Below, piece by piece: positions 1 through 8,249 of a stretch of 64,000 nucleotides of DNA (position 1 is the stretch's first letter; every line of letters begins with the position of its first letter). The translations under genes and the position numbers were made by a program. The DNA lies in NCBI RefSeq assembly GCF_041521385.1, contig NZ_CP168006.1, positions 496,001 through 560,000 on the forward strand, read 5' to 3'. This DNA is from Alcaligenes faecalis. GTDB taxonomy: Bacteria; Pseudomonadota; Gammaproteobacteria; Burkholderiales; Burkholderiaceae_B. The notes below the pieces were generated by a model. It saw only the letters and a list, made by a program, of their open reading frames with translations, had not been told where the DNA came from and did no database searches.

Positions 1-515
1 CCGCGCAGCATGAAGGGTACGGACAGAAACGCCCCACCCGCTCCCAGCAGACCGGACACGAAACCGATCAAGGCTCCCATGGCCGCAATCCAGAATGGAG
101 CAGGCAAGGAACGGCCTTGCACCGGGATCGACTTACGTGCCATTTTGGAGGCCGAATACAAGACGAACACACCGAACACAATCGCCAGCGCCGTGCTGTT
201 GATCATGGCAAAAATCGCGCCGCCCGACAGTAGCCCACCCACGATCAAACCGGGCACCATGACCTTGACCACGTCCCAGCGAATAGCACCATGTTTATGG
301 TGTGCTCGCACGCTGGACAAGGAGGTGAACAGAATCGTGGCCATGGCCGTGGCAATGGACGCATGCACGGCCAGCTCTTGCGGCACCCCAAACAAGGGCA
401 GCAGGAAGGTCAGAAAGGGCACGAGAATCATGCCCCCACCAATCCCCAGTAAACCGGCGGCCAAACCAATACCAGCACCCAGTACCAGCAAACTGATGAC
501 AAGAATGGGATCCAT
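1..515 (-). CDS. TauE/SafE family sulfite/anion exporter, C-terminus cut by window edge
   Basis: Reading the minus strand from the ATG at 515 gives an uninterrupted frame that runs off the left edge, so about 171 N-terminal residues are visible. The protein begins MDPILVISLLVLGAG and continues with GLAAGLLGIGGGMILVPFL and, later, GFVSGLLGAGGAFLSVPFM. These are the paired glycine-rich helices typical of the TauE/SafE (DUF81) family of membrane permeases, which export sulfite, sulfoacetate or related organic anions; the substrate cannot be told from sequence. Hydrophobic segments alternate with short polar loops, as expected for an inner-membrane protein. It lies only 9 nt downstream of mnmA on the same strand, so the two are probably co-transcribed. 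The family call is firm. Confidence 0.85.
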   Translation of the reverse strand, partial: MDPILVISLLVLGAGIGLAAGLLGIGGGMILVPFLTFLLPLFGVPQELAVHASIATAMATILFTSLSSVRAHHKHGAIRWDVVKVMVPGLIVGGLLSGGAIFAMINSTALAIVFGVFVLYSASKMARKSIPVQGRSLPAPFWIAAMGALIGFVSGLLGAGGAFLSVPFMLR

Positions 516-524
516 GCCCGCCTC

Positions 525-1640
525 TTATTGAATAATGCCGCCGCCCAGGCAGCGGTCACCGTCATACAAGACCACGGACTGGCCCGGCGTTACGGCCCAT
601 TGGGGCTGATCAAAATGCAGGGACAGGCTGTCGCCTTCCGCAGCCAGAACCGTGCAGGCCGCATCAGCCTGGCGATAACGGGTCTTGGCATGAATCGGGC
701 CTAACGCTGGCGGATGGCCCGCTACCCAACTGGTCTGCTCGGCCCTCAACTCAGACTGCAACAGCCAGGGGTGATCATGCCCTTGCACCACATACAGCGT
801 GTTCGTGGCCAGATCCTTACGGGCGGCATACCAGGCGTCGGCGGTGCCGTCTTCGCGCTGCTTACCCTTGACCCCACCAATGCCCAAACCCTTGCGCTGA
901 CCATAGGTGTGGAAAGCCAGGCCCACGTGCTGACCCAGCACCTGCCCTTCTGGTGTTTTGATAGGACCGGGTTGAGTGGGCAGGTAGCGATTCAGGAACT
1001 CGCGGAAAGGGCGCTCACCAATAAAGCAAATGCCGGTCGAGTCTTTTTTAGCGGCATTGGGCAGTTTCAGTTCCTCGGCAATGCGGCGCACTTCCTGCTT
1101 GTTGATCTCGCCTAAAGGGAACAAGGTGCGCGACAACTGCGCCTGATTCAGACGGTGCAGAAAATAGCTTTGATCCTTGGACGCATCCAGACCTTTCAGC
1201 AACTGGTAGTCTGTGCCGCCCCCGGCCATGGGCACGCCACGCACACGGGCATAATGGCCAGTGGCAATCCAGTCCGCGCCCAAGGTCATGGCGTGGTCCA
1301 GAAAGGCCTTGAACTTGATTTCCGCATTACACAGAACATCGGGATTCGGGGTACGGCCTGCCGAGTATTCCCGCAAGAACTCCGCAAACACGCGGTCTTT
1401 ATATTCTGCAGCGAAGTTGACCGCCTCGATCTCGACCCCGACCAGATCGGCCACGCTGGCCGCGTCCAGCCAATCCTGGCGCGAGGAGCAAAATTCGGAG
1501 TCATCGTCGTCTTCCCAGTTCTTCATGAACAGGCCCACGACTTCATAGCCTTGCTCTTTAAGCAGCCAAGCCGAGACAGAGGAGTCCACGCCGCCGGACA
1601 TTCCGATAACGACGCGACCTTTTTTGGTGGAAATAGTCAT
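525..1640 (-). CDS. mnmA: tRNA-specific 2-thiouridylase MnmA
   Basis: MnmA makes 2-thiouridine at wobble position 34 of tRNA-Lys, -Glu and -Gln, using ATP and sulfur relayed from cysteine desulfurase through the Tus proteins in the cytoplasm. The 371-residue protein has the PP-loop SGGVDSS at residues 15-21. The two catalytic cysteines are visible as C104 in [12 protein letters not shown] and C205 in [19 protein letters not shown] near residue 248 is the usual signature of the central domain, and the length is normal. It begins with ATG at 1640 and is followed within 10 nt by the TauE-like gene. Confidence 0.97.
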   Translation of the reverse strand: MTISTKKGRVVIGMSGGVDSSVSAWLLKEQGYEVVGLFMKNWEDDDDSEFCSSRQDWLDAASVADLVGVEIEAVNFAAEYKDRVFAEFLREYSAGRTPNPDVLCNAEIKFKAFLDHAMTLGADWIATGHYARVRGVPMAGGGTDYQLLKGLDASKDQSYFLHRLNQAQLSRTLFPLGEINKQEVRRIAEELKLPNAAKKDSTGICFIGERPFREFLNRYLPTQPGPIKTPEGQVLGQHVGLAFHTYGQRKGLGIGGVKGKQREDGTADAWYAARKDLATNTLYVVQGHDHPWLLQSELRAEQTSWVAGHPPALGPIHAKTRYRQADAACTVLAAEGDSLSLHFDQPQWAVTPGQSVVLYDGDRCLGGGIIQ

Positions 1641-1797
1641 TGCAGTGATGATGAGAGGTGTCGCAGCAGGCAGACCGATGGTCTGGCACGCACCTGACTA
1701 ACTAAAAAAGGCATTGTACGCCTGCCCTGACGCATGTACAGGCAGACACCGCCAGTACCTGGGGTTTCTGGAAAACTGTACTGCCCAGGACACAAAT

Positions 1798-1827
1798 AAA
1801 AAAGCCCGGACAGGCATCCGGGCTTTT
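1798..1827 (-). terminator. Intrinsic terminator of the aroG operon
   Basis: GCCCGGA (1804-1810) pairs perfectly with TCCGGGC (1817-1823) around a 6-nt loop. On the minus strand the stem is followed by a run of U from the A-tract at 1798-1803. It lies just beyond the stop of the FAD oxidase gene at 1846. The plus-strand side also has four T, so it may act weakly in both directions. Confidence 0.8.
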
Positions 1828-1845
1828 GAAACTGCTGCTGGGCGA

Positions 1846-3273
1846 TCAGTTCTGAGGACGCGCAGGCAACATTTTTCCGGGGTTCATGATGTTATGAGGG
1901 TCCAGCGCCTGCTTGATGCTGCCCATCACATCCAGCGCATCCTGGCCGTGTTCGGCCAGCATGAACTCCATCTTGTGCAAGCCCACACCGTGTTCGCCGG
2001 TGCAGGTGCCTTGCATGGCAATGGCACGCTCTACCAGACGATGGTTCAGGCGCTCGGACTCGTCCCACTCTTCCTGACTATCGGCGTCCAGCAGCATCAG
2101 AACGTGGAAGTTGCCATCGCCCACGTGACCCACGATGGTGTACGGGAACGGAGCCTGATCCATGTCCGCAGCCGTTTCAGCCACGCACTCGGCCAGAGCC
2201 GAGATGGGCACGCACACGTCCGTGGTGCTGGAGCGGCAACCGGGACGCAGTTGCAAACCGGCAAAATAGGCATTGTGACGTGCGGTCCACAGACGGGAGC
2301 GGTCTTCGGCCTTGTCGGCCCACTCAAAGTCCATGCCCCCGTTATCACGCGTGATTTCCTGAACCACCTGAGCCTGTTCCTGCACACCGCTGGGGCTGCC
2401 GTGGAATTCAAACAGCAACAGGGGCGATTCTTTCAGCGTCAGCTTGCTGTAGGCATTGGTGGCACGTACGGCGGCCGTATCCATGAACTCAACGCGCGCA
2501 ATCGGAATACCCATTTGAATGACCTCGATCACGCTTTGCACGGCAGAGCGCAGATCGGGGAAATTACAGATGGCGGCAGAAATGGCTTCGGGCTGCGGGT
2601 ACAGGCGTACCGTGACTTCGGTGATGATGCCCAGCGTCCCTTCGCTACCGATGAACAAGCGGGTCAGGTCGTAACCGGCGGAGGATTTCTTGGCGCGGTT
2701 AGCCGTATCAATAATGCGGCCGTCTGCCGTCACGACCTTCAGGGTCAGGACGTTTTCACGCATGGTACCGTAACGCACGGCATTGGTACCCGATGCACGG
2801 GTTGCTGCCATCCCGCCCAGGCTAGCATCCGCACCAGGGTCAATAGGGAAGAACAAGCCGGTGTCCCGGATATGCTCGTTCAGGGCCGTGCGGGTGACAC
2901 CAGCTTGCACTGTGGCGGTGAAGTCTTCTGCATTGATCGCCACGATCTCGTCCATAGCGGACAAGTCCAGGCTGACGCCGCCTTGAATCGCCAGGAAATG
3001 CCCTTCCAGCGAGGAACCGGCCCCGTAAGGAATCAGAGGCACATGATGCTCATGACAATGGCGTGCCACCCAGGCCACTTCTTCTGTGCTGCGAGCAAAA
3101 ACAACAACATCAGGCAGCATGGGTGGATAGGGCGATTCATCCCGTCCATGGTGTTCACGCACGGCGTGAGAAAGCGAGCACCGCTCTTGGAACTGAGCCT
3201 GCAAGGCTTCTACAAAACCTTCAGGTAAAGGGCGCCGCGCTAGGTCGGCATGACCGGGAGCATTCATGAGCAT
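1846..3273 (-). CDS. FAD-binding oxidase of the D-lactate dehydrogenase (cytochrome)/GlcD type
   Basis: The 475-residue protein matches the FAD_binding_4 plus FAD-oxidase C-terminal architecture of D-lactate dehydrogenase and the GlcD subunit of glycolate oxidase, which oxidise D-2-hydroxy acids to 2-oxo acids and pass electrons to the respiratory chain. The FAD pyrophosphate motif YGAGSSLEGH is at residues 83-92. IDPGADASLGGMAATRASGTNAVRYG follows near 145, and the C-terminal signatures HVGDGNFH, GEHGVG (426-431) and NIMNPGK are all present. No signal peptide is seen. Two in-frame ATGs (3273 and 3267) are possible starts and neither has a decisive ribosome site. The gene lies 20 nt downstream of the DAHP synthase gene, so it should share that operon's attenuator. 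The substrate is not determined; an aromatic D-2-hydroxy acid is an inference from the neighbour only. Confidence 0.85.
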   Translation of the reverse strand: MLMNAPGHADLARRPLPEGFVEALQAQFQERCSLSHAVREHHGRDESPYPPMLPDVVVFARSTEEVAWVARHCHEHHVPLIPYGAGSSLEGHFLAIQGGVSLDLSAMDEIVAINAEDFTATVQAGVTRTALNEHIRDTGLFFPIDPGADASLGGMAATRASGTNAVRYGTMRENVLTLKVVTADGRIIDTANRAKKSSAGYDLTRLFIGSEGTLGIITEVTVRLYPQPEAISAAICNFPDLRSAVQSVIEVIQMGIPIARVEFMDTAAVRATNAYSKLTLKESPLLLFEFHGSPSGVQEQAQVVQEITRDNGGMDFEWADKAEDRSRLWTARHNAYFAGLQLRPGCRSSTTDVCVPISALAECVAETAADMDQAPFPYTIVGHVGDGNFHVLMLLDADSQEEWDESERLNHRLVERAIAMQGTCTGEHGVGLHKMEFMLAEHGQDALDVMGSIKQALDPHNIMNPGKMLPARPQN

Positions 3274-3293
3274 TCCAAAAAGGCAAAACCCTA

Positions 3294-4385
3294 TTATGAG
3301 TGGCTAAGTGCCCCCTCTTCAAGAGCGACTCGTGCCTGGCGACGCTGACGCACCGCTTGGGCCAGTTTTTCCAGAACCACCACGGTGTCATCCCAATCGA
3401 TGCAACCGTCGGTAATGCTTTGCCCGTAGGTCAAAGGCTTGCCTTCCACCACGTCCTGACGACCGCCGACCAAATGGCTTTCGATCATCACGCCGCAGAT
3501 ACGCATATCGCCGCCCGAGATCTGACCGGCCACATCAGCCAGCACTTCGGGCTGGCGGCGGTAGTCTTTATTGCTGTTGGCATGGCTGGCATCGACCATC
3601 ACACGCGGCACCATGCCGGCCTTGATCATGGCCTGGCTGGTTGCCTCGACGTTTTCGGCGTCGTAGTTCGGCGTCTTGCCACCGCGCAAAATCACGTGGC
3701 AATCGTTATTGCCCACGGTGGACACAATGGCGGAGTGACCACCCTTGGTGACCGACAGGAAATGGTGCGGCTGCGAAGCGGCCTTGATCGCGTCCAGAGC
3801 AATACGGATATTGCCATCCGTGCCATTCTTGAAGCCCACGGGGCAGGACAATCCGGAGGACAGTTCGCGGTGAACCTGGCTCTCTGTCGTGCGAGCACCA
3901 ATGGCGCCCCAGGAAACCAGATCGGCAATGTACTGAGGCGTAATCATGTCCAGGAACTCGCAGCCAGCAGGCAAATCCAGCTGGTTGACGGCCAGCAACA
4001 ATTCACGTGCGGTGCGCAAACCCTGATTGATGTTGAAGCTGCCATCCATGAAGGGGTCGTTGATCAGCCCTTTCCAGCCCACGGTGGTGCGTGGCTTTTC
4101 GAAATACACGCGCATCACGATTTCCAGCTCGGGGGCAAAGCGTTTGCGCTCGACCGTCAGACGGCGGGCGTAATCCAGAGCGGCTTCGGTATCGTGAATG
4201 GAACAAGGGCCCACCACGACCACCAGACGATCGTCCTGCTCGTGAAGAATCTTGTGAATGCTGCGGCGCGCCTTGTGAACCGTGGTCGAGACAGCAGAGG
4301 TACACGGGAACTCGCGCATCACATGGGATGGGGGAGACAGCTCCTTAATTTCACGAATCCGTAAATCATCAGTATTGTGCGACAC
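3294..4385 (-). CDS. aroG: 3-deoxy-7-phosphoheptulonate (DAHP) synthase, class I AroF/G/H type
   Basis: This enzyme condenses phosphoenolpyruvate and erythrose 4-phosphate to DAHP, the first step of the shikimate pathway. The 363-residue protein has the class I signatures VVVVGPCSIHD (metal/PEP site), EKPRTTVGWKGLINDP, TESQVHRELSSGLSCPVGFKNGTDG and VMVDASHANSNKDY. The start is GTG at 4385, chosen because GGAG lies 7 nt upstream. The N-terminal extension before the barrel is where AroF/G/H enzymes bind feedback inhibitors; the inhibiting amino acid cannot be read directly. Upstream is a Phe/Tyr-rich leader ORF and a terminator (4426-4568), so expression is probably attenuated by Phe and/or Tyr supply. 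The specific paralogue name is an assumption. Confidence 0.95.
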   Translation of the reverse strand: MSHNTDDLRIREIKELSPPSHVMREFPCTSAVSTTVHKARRSIHKILHEQDDRLVVVVGPCSIHDTEAALDYARRLTVERKRFAPELEIVMRVYFEKPRTTVGWKGLINDPFMDGSFNINQGLRTARELLLAVNQLDLPAGCEFLDMITPQYIADLVSWGAIGARTTESQVHRELSSGLSCPVGFKNGTDGNIRIALDAIKAASQPHHFLSVTKGGHSAIVSTVGNNDCHVILRGGKTPNYDAENVEATSQAMIKAGMVPRVMVDASHANSNKDYRRQPEVLADVAGQISGGDMRICGVMIESHLVGGRQDVVEGKPLTYGQSITDGCIDWDDTVVVLEKLAQAVRQRRQARVALEEGALSHS

Positions 4386-4425
4386 GATTGAACTCCAGTT
4401 GGTTTGCCAGATCCGGGGGCAAACG

Positions 4426-4458
4426 AAAAAAAAGCCGCCCGGTCTATGCTGGCGGCTT
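4426..4458 (-). terminator. Attenuator terminator in the aroG leader
   Basis: On the minus strand AAGCCGCC (4458-4451) pairs perfectly with GGCGGCTT (4439-4432) around an 11-nt loop, followed by eight U (4433-4426). It sits between the leader peptide stop (4478) and the aroG start (4385), where a terminator only makes sense as an attenuator. The upstream arm (CCGCCAGC, 4455-4448) can instead pair with GCTGGTGG (4515-4508) inside the leader ORF, with one G-U pair. That antiterminator would prevent the terminator from forming. Confidence 0.85.
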
Positions 4459-4475
4459 ATTTCAGGATTTAGGTC

Positions 4476-4568
4476 TTACTTGTGTTTGGTGCAACCCGTC
4501 CTTTCCTCCACCAGCGGCATCGGAAAAGCATAAAAATAAAAAAAGAAAACAGGGGTTGCGAAAGTCAT
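4476..4568 (-). CDS. Phe/Tyr-rich leader peptide of the aroG attenuator (30 aa)
   Basis: On the minus strand ATG at 4568 opens a 30-codon ORF ending in TAA at 4478-4476. An AGGA ribosome site lies 8 nt upstream. Residues 8-15 read FFFYFYAF; in all there are six Phe and two Tyr in 30 residues, recalling the E. coli pheA leader peptide. Stalling at the Phe/Tyr codons (4547-4524) would leave the ribosome just upstream of GCTGGTGG (4515-4508), freeing it to form the antiterminator. Within the ORF, GCAACCC (4559-4553) is exactly complementary to GGGTTGC (4497-4491), giving a competing early hairpin. The peptide itself is not expected to have another function. Confidence 0.85.
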   Translation of the reverse strand: MTFATPVFFFYFYAFPMPLVEERTGCTKHK

Positions 4569-4650
4569 GGAAAAAATCCTAACACAGTTCCGGACGCGCC
4601 GCCAACAAAACCAGCAAGATTCATCCTAAAAAACGCAGAGCAATAAAATA

Positions 4651-4659
4651 TTTATACCA
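4651..4659 (-). promoter_or_regulatory. Possible extended -10 promoter for the aroG leader
   Basis: On the minus strand TTGGTATAAAT contains a TGn-TATAAA extended -10 element about 80 nt upstream of the leader peptide start, a sensible distance for an attenuator leader. No good -35 was found. Other AT-rich hexamers nearby are possible. Confidence 0.35.
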
Positions 4660-4905
4660 ACAACCCCCTAAAAAACACCACCAAACAAAACAATCATTTC
4701 GTTTAGCGTTTTTTATCAGCCCTTTTGTTTCGTGTTATTGCGAAAAACCACGATAAATCGTTTAGATGGTTTGCCTGTCTTGTTTTTACATCTGCATACA
4801 AACCTGATGATGGATTGCCAGCCTGTGTGCCTGCATTTGTGGACATCACAATAAACGGAGTCTCACACAGCACCTCAACGTAGAACCGCAAGCTCATCAT
4901 CGCAG

Positions 4906-4929
4906 GCCCACCGATGACCTTAGGTGGGC
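4906..4929. other. Hairpin in the aroG-ehuB intergenic region
   Basis: GCCCACC (4906-4912) pairs with GGTGGGC (4923-4929). Neither side is followed by a U-run, so it is not a clear terminator. The 564-nt AT-rich gap 4569-5132 otherwise holds the aroG leader promoter region, the ehuB promoter and no convincing gene. Confidence 0.4.
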
Positions 4930-5037
4930 TTAAAAGCCATGTCTATTGCCAGGTCACCCATTTGTCCTCTGCCTGCCTCTTCTCCTATATAGAAATCCTA
5001 AGCAGGCTCTTTTTTCGATAGTTTCTATCCATTTAAT

Positions 5038-5067
5038 TTGAGTACTAATGATTTTATAAGCTATGAT
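5038..5067 (+). promoter_or_regulatory. Putative sigma-70 promoter of ehuBCDA
   Basis: TTGAGT (5038-5043) and TATGAT (5062-5067) are separated by 18 nt, about 65 nt upstream of the ehuB start. Confidence 0.55.
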
Positions 5068-5080
5068 TTCTCTGCAAATC

Positions 5081-5109
5081 TTTCGTAAAACAAATCATTT
5101 ATAACGAAA
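5081..5109. promoter_or_regulatory. Inverted repeat in the ehuB 5' leader
   Basis: TTTCGT (5081-5086) and ACGAAA (5104-5109) are inverted copies 17 nt apart, starting about 14 nt downstream of the predicted -10 element. It could be an operator, or chance in AT-rich DNA. Confidence 0.3.
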
Positions 5110-5135
5110 TGGTATAGGCGAAAAAAGGACTCATG

Positions 5136-5999
5136 ATGAAACTACAATCCAAGCCCCTCTGCGCGTTGGCCTTTGCCCTGCTGGGCTCCCTGGCTACCGC
5201 ATCCAGCACCCACGCAGTCACGCTGGAGCAAGTCAAAGAGCGCGGCGTGATTCGCGTCGCCGTTGCGAATGAAATTCCGTACGGATACATGGACATGTCC
5301 GGCAAAGCCCAAGGCGCTGGCCCCGAAGTGGCCCAGGCCATCTTGGAGCGTCTGGGTATCAAAGAGATCAAGTGGGAAACCGCCAACTTTGGCTCCCTGA
5401 TCCCCGGCCTGCAAGCCAAACGCTTTGATATGGTGGCCGCTGAAATGGCCATCCTGCCGCAACGCTGCAATACCGTGCTGTTCTCCGAGCCCAACAGCTC
5501 CTATGGTGAAGGCCTGCTGGTCGCCAAGGGCAACCCCAAGAACATTCACTCCTACGAAGACTTCGCCAAGACTGATCACAAGATTGCCATCATGGCAGGT
5601 GCCGATCAGTTGGAAATGATGCAGGCCCTGGGTGTGCCCGATGAACGCATGGTCACCATTTCCAATAACGCCGATGCCATCTCGACCGTGGCTACGGGTC
5701 GTGCCGATGCCTATGCAGCTACCGGTCAAACAGCCAGCGATCTGGCCTCCAAAGGGGGTGGCAAAGTAGAACTGGCCGCCCAGTTCAAGGACCCCGTCAT
5801 CAATGGCAGCCCGGTTCGTAGCTGGGGCGGTTTTACCTTTGCCAAGGAGTCCGAAGACCTGCGTGATGCCGTCAACAAGGAACTGGCTGAATTCAAAAAA
5901 ACCGATGAATGGAAAGCCATCCTGAGCAAGCACGGCTTTACCGAAGAAGACGTCAAGCACTCGTTTGAGAAATCCACGGAACAGCTGTGTAAAGCCTGA
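5136..5999 (+). CDS. ehuB: Ectoine/hydroxyectoine ABC transporter, periplasmic binding protein EhuB
   Basis: This is a family 3 solute-binding protein of about 287 residues. A signal peptide is followed by the mature-start pattern VTLEQVKERGVIRVAVANEIPYGYMD. The segment GSLIPGLQAKRFDMVAAEMAILPQRCNTVLFSEP fits EhuB-like proteins, in which the usual amino-acid-binding motif is replaced by PxRCxxVxFSEP. Known EhuB binds ectoine and hydroxyectoine through an aromatic cage. Substrate assignment here rests on this similarity plus the ect cluster 4 kb away. ATG occurs at 5133 and 5136; the AGGA at 5126-5129 is 6 nt from the second, so 5136 is preferred. It is first in the four-gene operon ehuBCDA. 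A general polar amino acid binder is the alternative. Confidence 0.85.
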   Translation: MKLQSKPLCALAFALLGSLATASSTHAVTLEQVKERGVIRVAVANEIPYGYMDMSGKAQGAGPEVAQAILERLGIKEIKWETANFGSLIPGLQAKRFDMVAAEMAILPQRCNTVLFSEPNSSYGEGLLVAKGNPKNIHSYEDFAKTDHKIAIMAGADQLEMMQALGVPDERMVTISNNADAISTVATGRADAYAATGQTASDLASKGGGKVELAAQFKDPVINGSPVRSWGGFTFAKESEDLRDAVNKELAEFKKTDEWKAILSKHGFTEEDVKHSFEKSTEQLCKA

Positions 6000-6100
6000 T
6001 CCTTCACCTGCGGGTAAGGCGGCCGCACGGGCTGCGCGGCTCCTTGCAAGGGCCAACAGAGCATCCAAAGTGCACCGCCTGCCCTTGTCTGGAACCTGAT

Positions 6101-6772
6101 ATGGATTGGTTAAGTTACAGCTTGCCCCTGATGGAAGGGGCCTGGGTCACCATACAGCTCACCCTGTATTCAACCGTGGTGGGAGCCATCGCTTCCTTTG
6201 CCCTGGGCATAGGCAGGCTCTCTCACTCGGTAGCCTTGCGTTCACTGTCCATCACCGTTATTGAAGTTTTTCGCGGCACCTCGTTATTGGTACAGTTGTT
6301 CTGGCTGTACTTTGCCCTGCCGATTCTGGGCGAGTCCATAGGCCTGGACTGGCGTCTTGATCCTGTCGTAGCCGGCACCCTGGCCCTGGGCCTGAACATT
6401 GGCGCCTACGGTGCGGAGGTCGTACGTGGTGCCATTCAGGCCGTGCCGCACTCCCAACTAGAGGCTGCCAAGGCCCTGGACTTTACCGAGCGCCAAACCC
6501 TGTGGCGCATCAGCCTTCCCCAGGCCATTCCCGAGATGATGCCCAGCTTTGGCAATCTGGCCGTACAAAACCTGAAAGATACGGCCCTGGTCTCTTTGAT
6601 CAGCTTGGGGGACTTGAGCTTTAGAGCTGAACAAATACGCAACTTCACCCAGGACAGCACCACCATCTATACCCTGCTCTTGCTGATGTACTTTGGCATG
6701 GCACTGGTACTGACCGTCCTGATGAAATTACTGGAACGCGCAACCGGCCGCTGGCGCGCGCAAAGGAGCTGA
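6101..6772 (+). CDS. ehuC: Ectoine/hydroxyectoine ABC transporter permease EhuC
   Basis: The 223-residue inner-membrane permease belongs to the HisM/GlnP-type polar amino acid family. The segment FRGTSLLVQLFWLYFALP is characteristic, and the EAA loop is visible as GAIQAVPHSQLEAAKALDFTERQTLWRISLPQA, which contacts the ATPase. About five transmembrane helices are apparent. The ATG at 6101 (MDWLSYSLPLMEG) is chosen because the longer frame from 6044 adds a polar, cysteine-containing stretch unlike the family, and GGAA lies just upstream. It is followed after 2 nt by ehuD. Confidence 0.85.
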   Translation: MDWLSYSLPLMEGAWVTIQLTLYSTVVGAIASFALGIGRLSHSVALRSLSITVIEVFRGTSLLVQLFWLYFALPILGESIGLDWRLDPVVAGTLALGLNIGAYGAEVVRGAIQAVPHSQLEAAKALDFTERQTLWRISLPQAIPEMMPSFGNLAVQNLKDTALVSLISLGDLSFRAEQIRNFTQDSTTIYTLLLLMYFGMALVLTVLMKLLERATGRWRAQRS

Positions 6773-6774
6773 AC

Positions 6775-7467
6775 ATGCTGTTTGGTATTGAATGGGACAC
6801 CAGCAGCAACGGAGCATTTGCGCTGTCTATCCTGCCTATCTTGCTCAAAGGCTTATGGGTCACCATCCAGGCCGCTGTGCTGGGCTTCGGTGTGGCCGCG
6901 GTGTTAGGACTGATTCTGGCCGGCCTGAAAAGCGTGCGTTTGCGCCTGATTTCCTGGCCCGCCTATGTGCTGACCGAATTCCTGCGCGACACGCCTTTGC
7001 TGGTGCAACTGTTTTTCCTGTATTACGTGCTGCCAGACTACGGCATTGTGCTACCCGCCTTTCTAACCGGCGCGCTGGCACTGGGTGTGCAGTACAGCGC
7101 CTACTTGTCTGAAGTCTATCGAGCCGGTCTGGAGTCCGTTACCCACGGCCAGACTGAAGCCGCCCGCGCGCTGGATATTTCTCCGCTGCGCACCTTCATG
7201 GTCATCACCCTGCCCCAGGCTATCCCGCGCATCATCCCTGCGATGGGCAACTACCTGGTGTCCATCATGAAGGACGTGCCTGTACTTTCTGTCGTATCGG
7301 TGCTGGAAGTCCTGAATGTGGCCAAGATTATTGGTGACCGTACCTTTAACTACATTATTCCCCTGTCCATGGTGGGCGGCCTGTATCTGCTGCTGACCCT
7401 GCTGGCTTCGGCTGGGGTACGGGCGCTGGACCAGCGTTTACCCAAGCAAGGAATTCCCCTGCGATGA
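6775..7467 (+). CDS. ehuD: Ectoine/hydroxyectoine ABC transporter permease EhuD
   Basis: The 230-residue second permease pairs with EhuC to form the channel. [24 protein letters not shown] is the family signature, and the EAA loop reads [32 protein letters not shown]. Several long hydrophobic helices are present, including the C-terminal [22 protein letters not shown]. Its stop overlaps the ehuA start (ATGA at 7464-7467), indicating translational coupling. Confidence 0.87.
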   Translation: MLFGIEWDTSSNGAFALSILPILLKGLWVTIQAAVLGFGVAAVLGLILAGLKSVRLRLISWPAYVLTEFLRDTPLLVQLFFLYYVLPDYGIVLPAFLTGALALGVQYSAYLSEVYRAGLESVTHGQTEAARALDISPLRTFMVITLPQAIPRIIPAMGNYLVSIMKDVPVLSVVSVLEVLNVAKIIGDRTFNYIIPLSMVGGLYLLLTLLASAGVRALDQRLPKQGIPLR

Positions 7468-8249
7468 CTGACACAACAAGCCCCATCATTCAATTTGACA
7501 ATGTCACCAAGAAGTTTGGTGATGTCACCGTCCTGGACGCCTTGAACTTCCAGGTAGAACCGGGTGAGAAAGTCACCATCATCGGCCCTTCCGGCTCAGG
7601 TAAATCCACGGTGCTGCGCATCCTGATGACACTGGAAACCATCGACGAAGGCGTCATTACCGTAGCCGGCAAGCCCCTCTGGCACGAGCGGGTTGATGAC
7701 AAGCTGGTGCCCGCCAGCCAAAATCATTTGCGCGAAATGCGCAAGGAAATGGGCATGGTGTTCCAGCAATTCAACCTGTTCCCGCATATGACGGTCATGC
7801 GCAATGTGACTGAAGCGCCCACCCATGTGCTGGGCCTGTCCAAAAAACAAGCGCGCGAACGGGCTACCAAATACCTGGAACTGGTCGGCCTGATCGACCA
7901 TGCCGACAAATTCCCCAGTCAGCTCTCTGGCGGGCAACAACAGCGTGTGGGAATTGCCCGGGCCCTGGCCATGGAACCCAATATTCTGCTGTTTGACGAG
8001 CCAACCTCGGCCCTGGACCCGGAACTGGTAGGTGAGGTGCTGGGCGTGATTCAAACGCTGAGTCAGGAACAGGATCTGACGATTTTGCTGGTGACTCACG
8101 AAATGCAATTTGCCAAGGAGGTATCAGACCGCGTCTGCTTCTTTGATAAAGGCGTGATTGTCGAGTCCGGCCCACCAGAGCAAGTGTTCTGCCATCCGCA
8201 GGAGGCACGGACACAGGCGTTCTTGAGCAACTTCATTCAGGCAGCGTGA
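7464..8249 (+). CDS. ehuA: Ectoine/hydroxyectoine ABC transporter ATP-binding protein EhuA
   Basis: The 261-residue ATPase powers the importer on the cytoplasmic face. Walker [10 protein letters not shown] is at 41-49, the ABC signature LSGGQ at 154-158, Walker B ILLFDEP at 174-180, and the H-loop is in LLVTHEMQ. The length and motif order fit the polar amino acid ATPase family. The ATG at 7464 overlaps the ehuD stop by 4 nt. The gene converges with a decayed minus-strand gene and their ends overlap by 17 nt. Substrate specificity is inferred from EhuB and context. Confidence 0.88.
   Translation: MTDTTSPIIQFDNVTKKFGDVTVLDALNFQVEPGEKVTIIGPSGSGKSTVLRILMTLETIDEGVITVAGKPLWHERVDDKLVPASQNHLREMRKEMGMVFQQFNLFPHMTVMRNVTEAPTHVLGLSKKQARERATKYLELVGLIDHADKFPSQLSGGQQQRVGIARALAMEPNILLFDEPTSALDPELVGEVLGVIQTLSQEQDLTILLVTHEMQFAKEVSDRVCFFDKGVIVESGPPEQVFCHPQEARTQAFLSNFIQAA

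Noticed and set aside
1714-3228. 504-codon plus-strand ORF
   Set aside because: It is antisense to the FAD oxidase, whose motifs are unambiguous.
4703-4900. 65-codon minus-strand ORF upstream of aroG
   Set aside because: No family resemblance and no convincing ribosome site; the region is AT-rich leader and promoter DNA.
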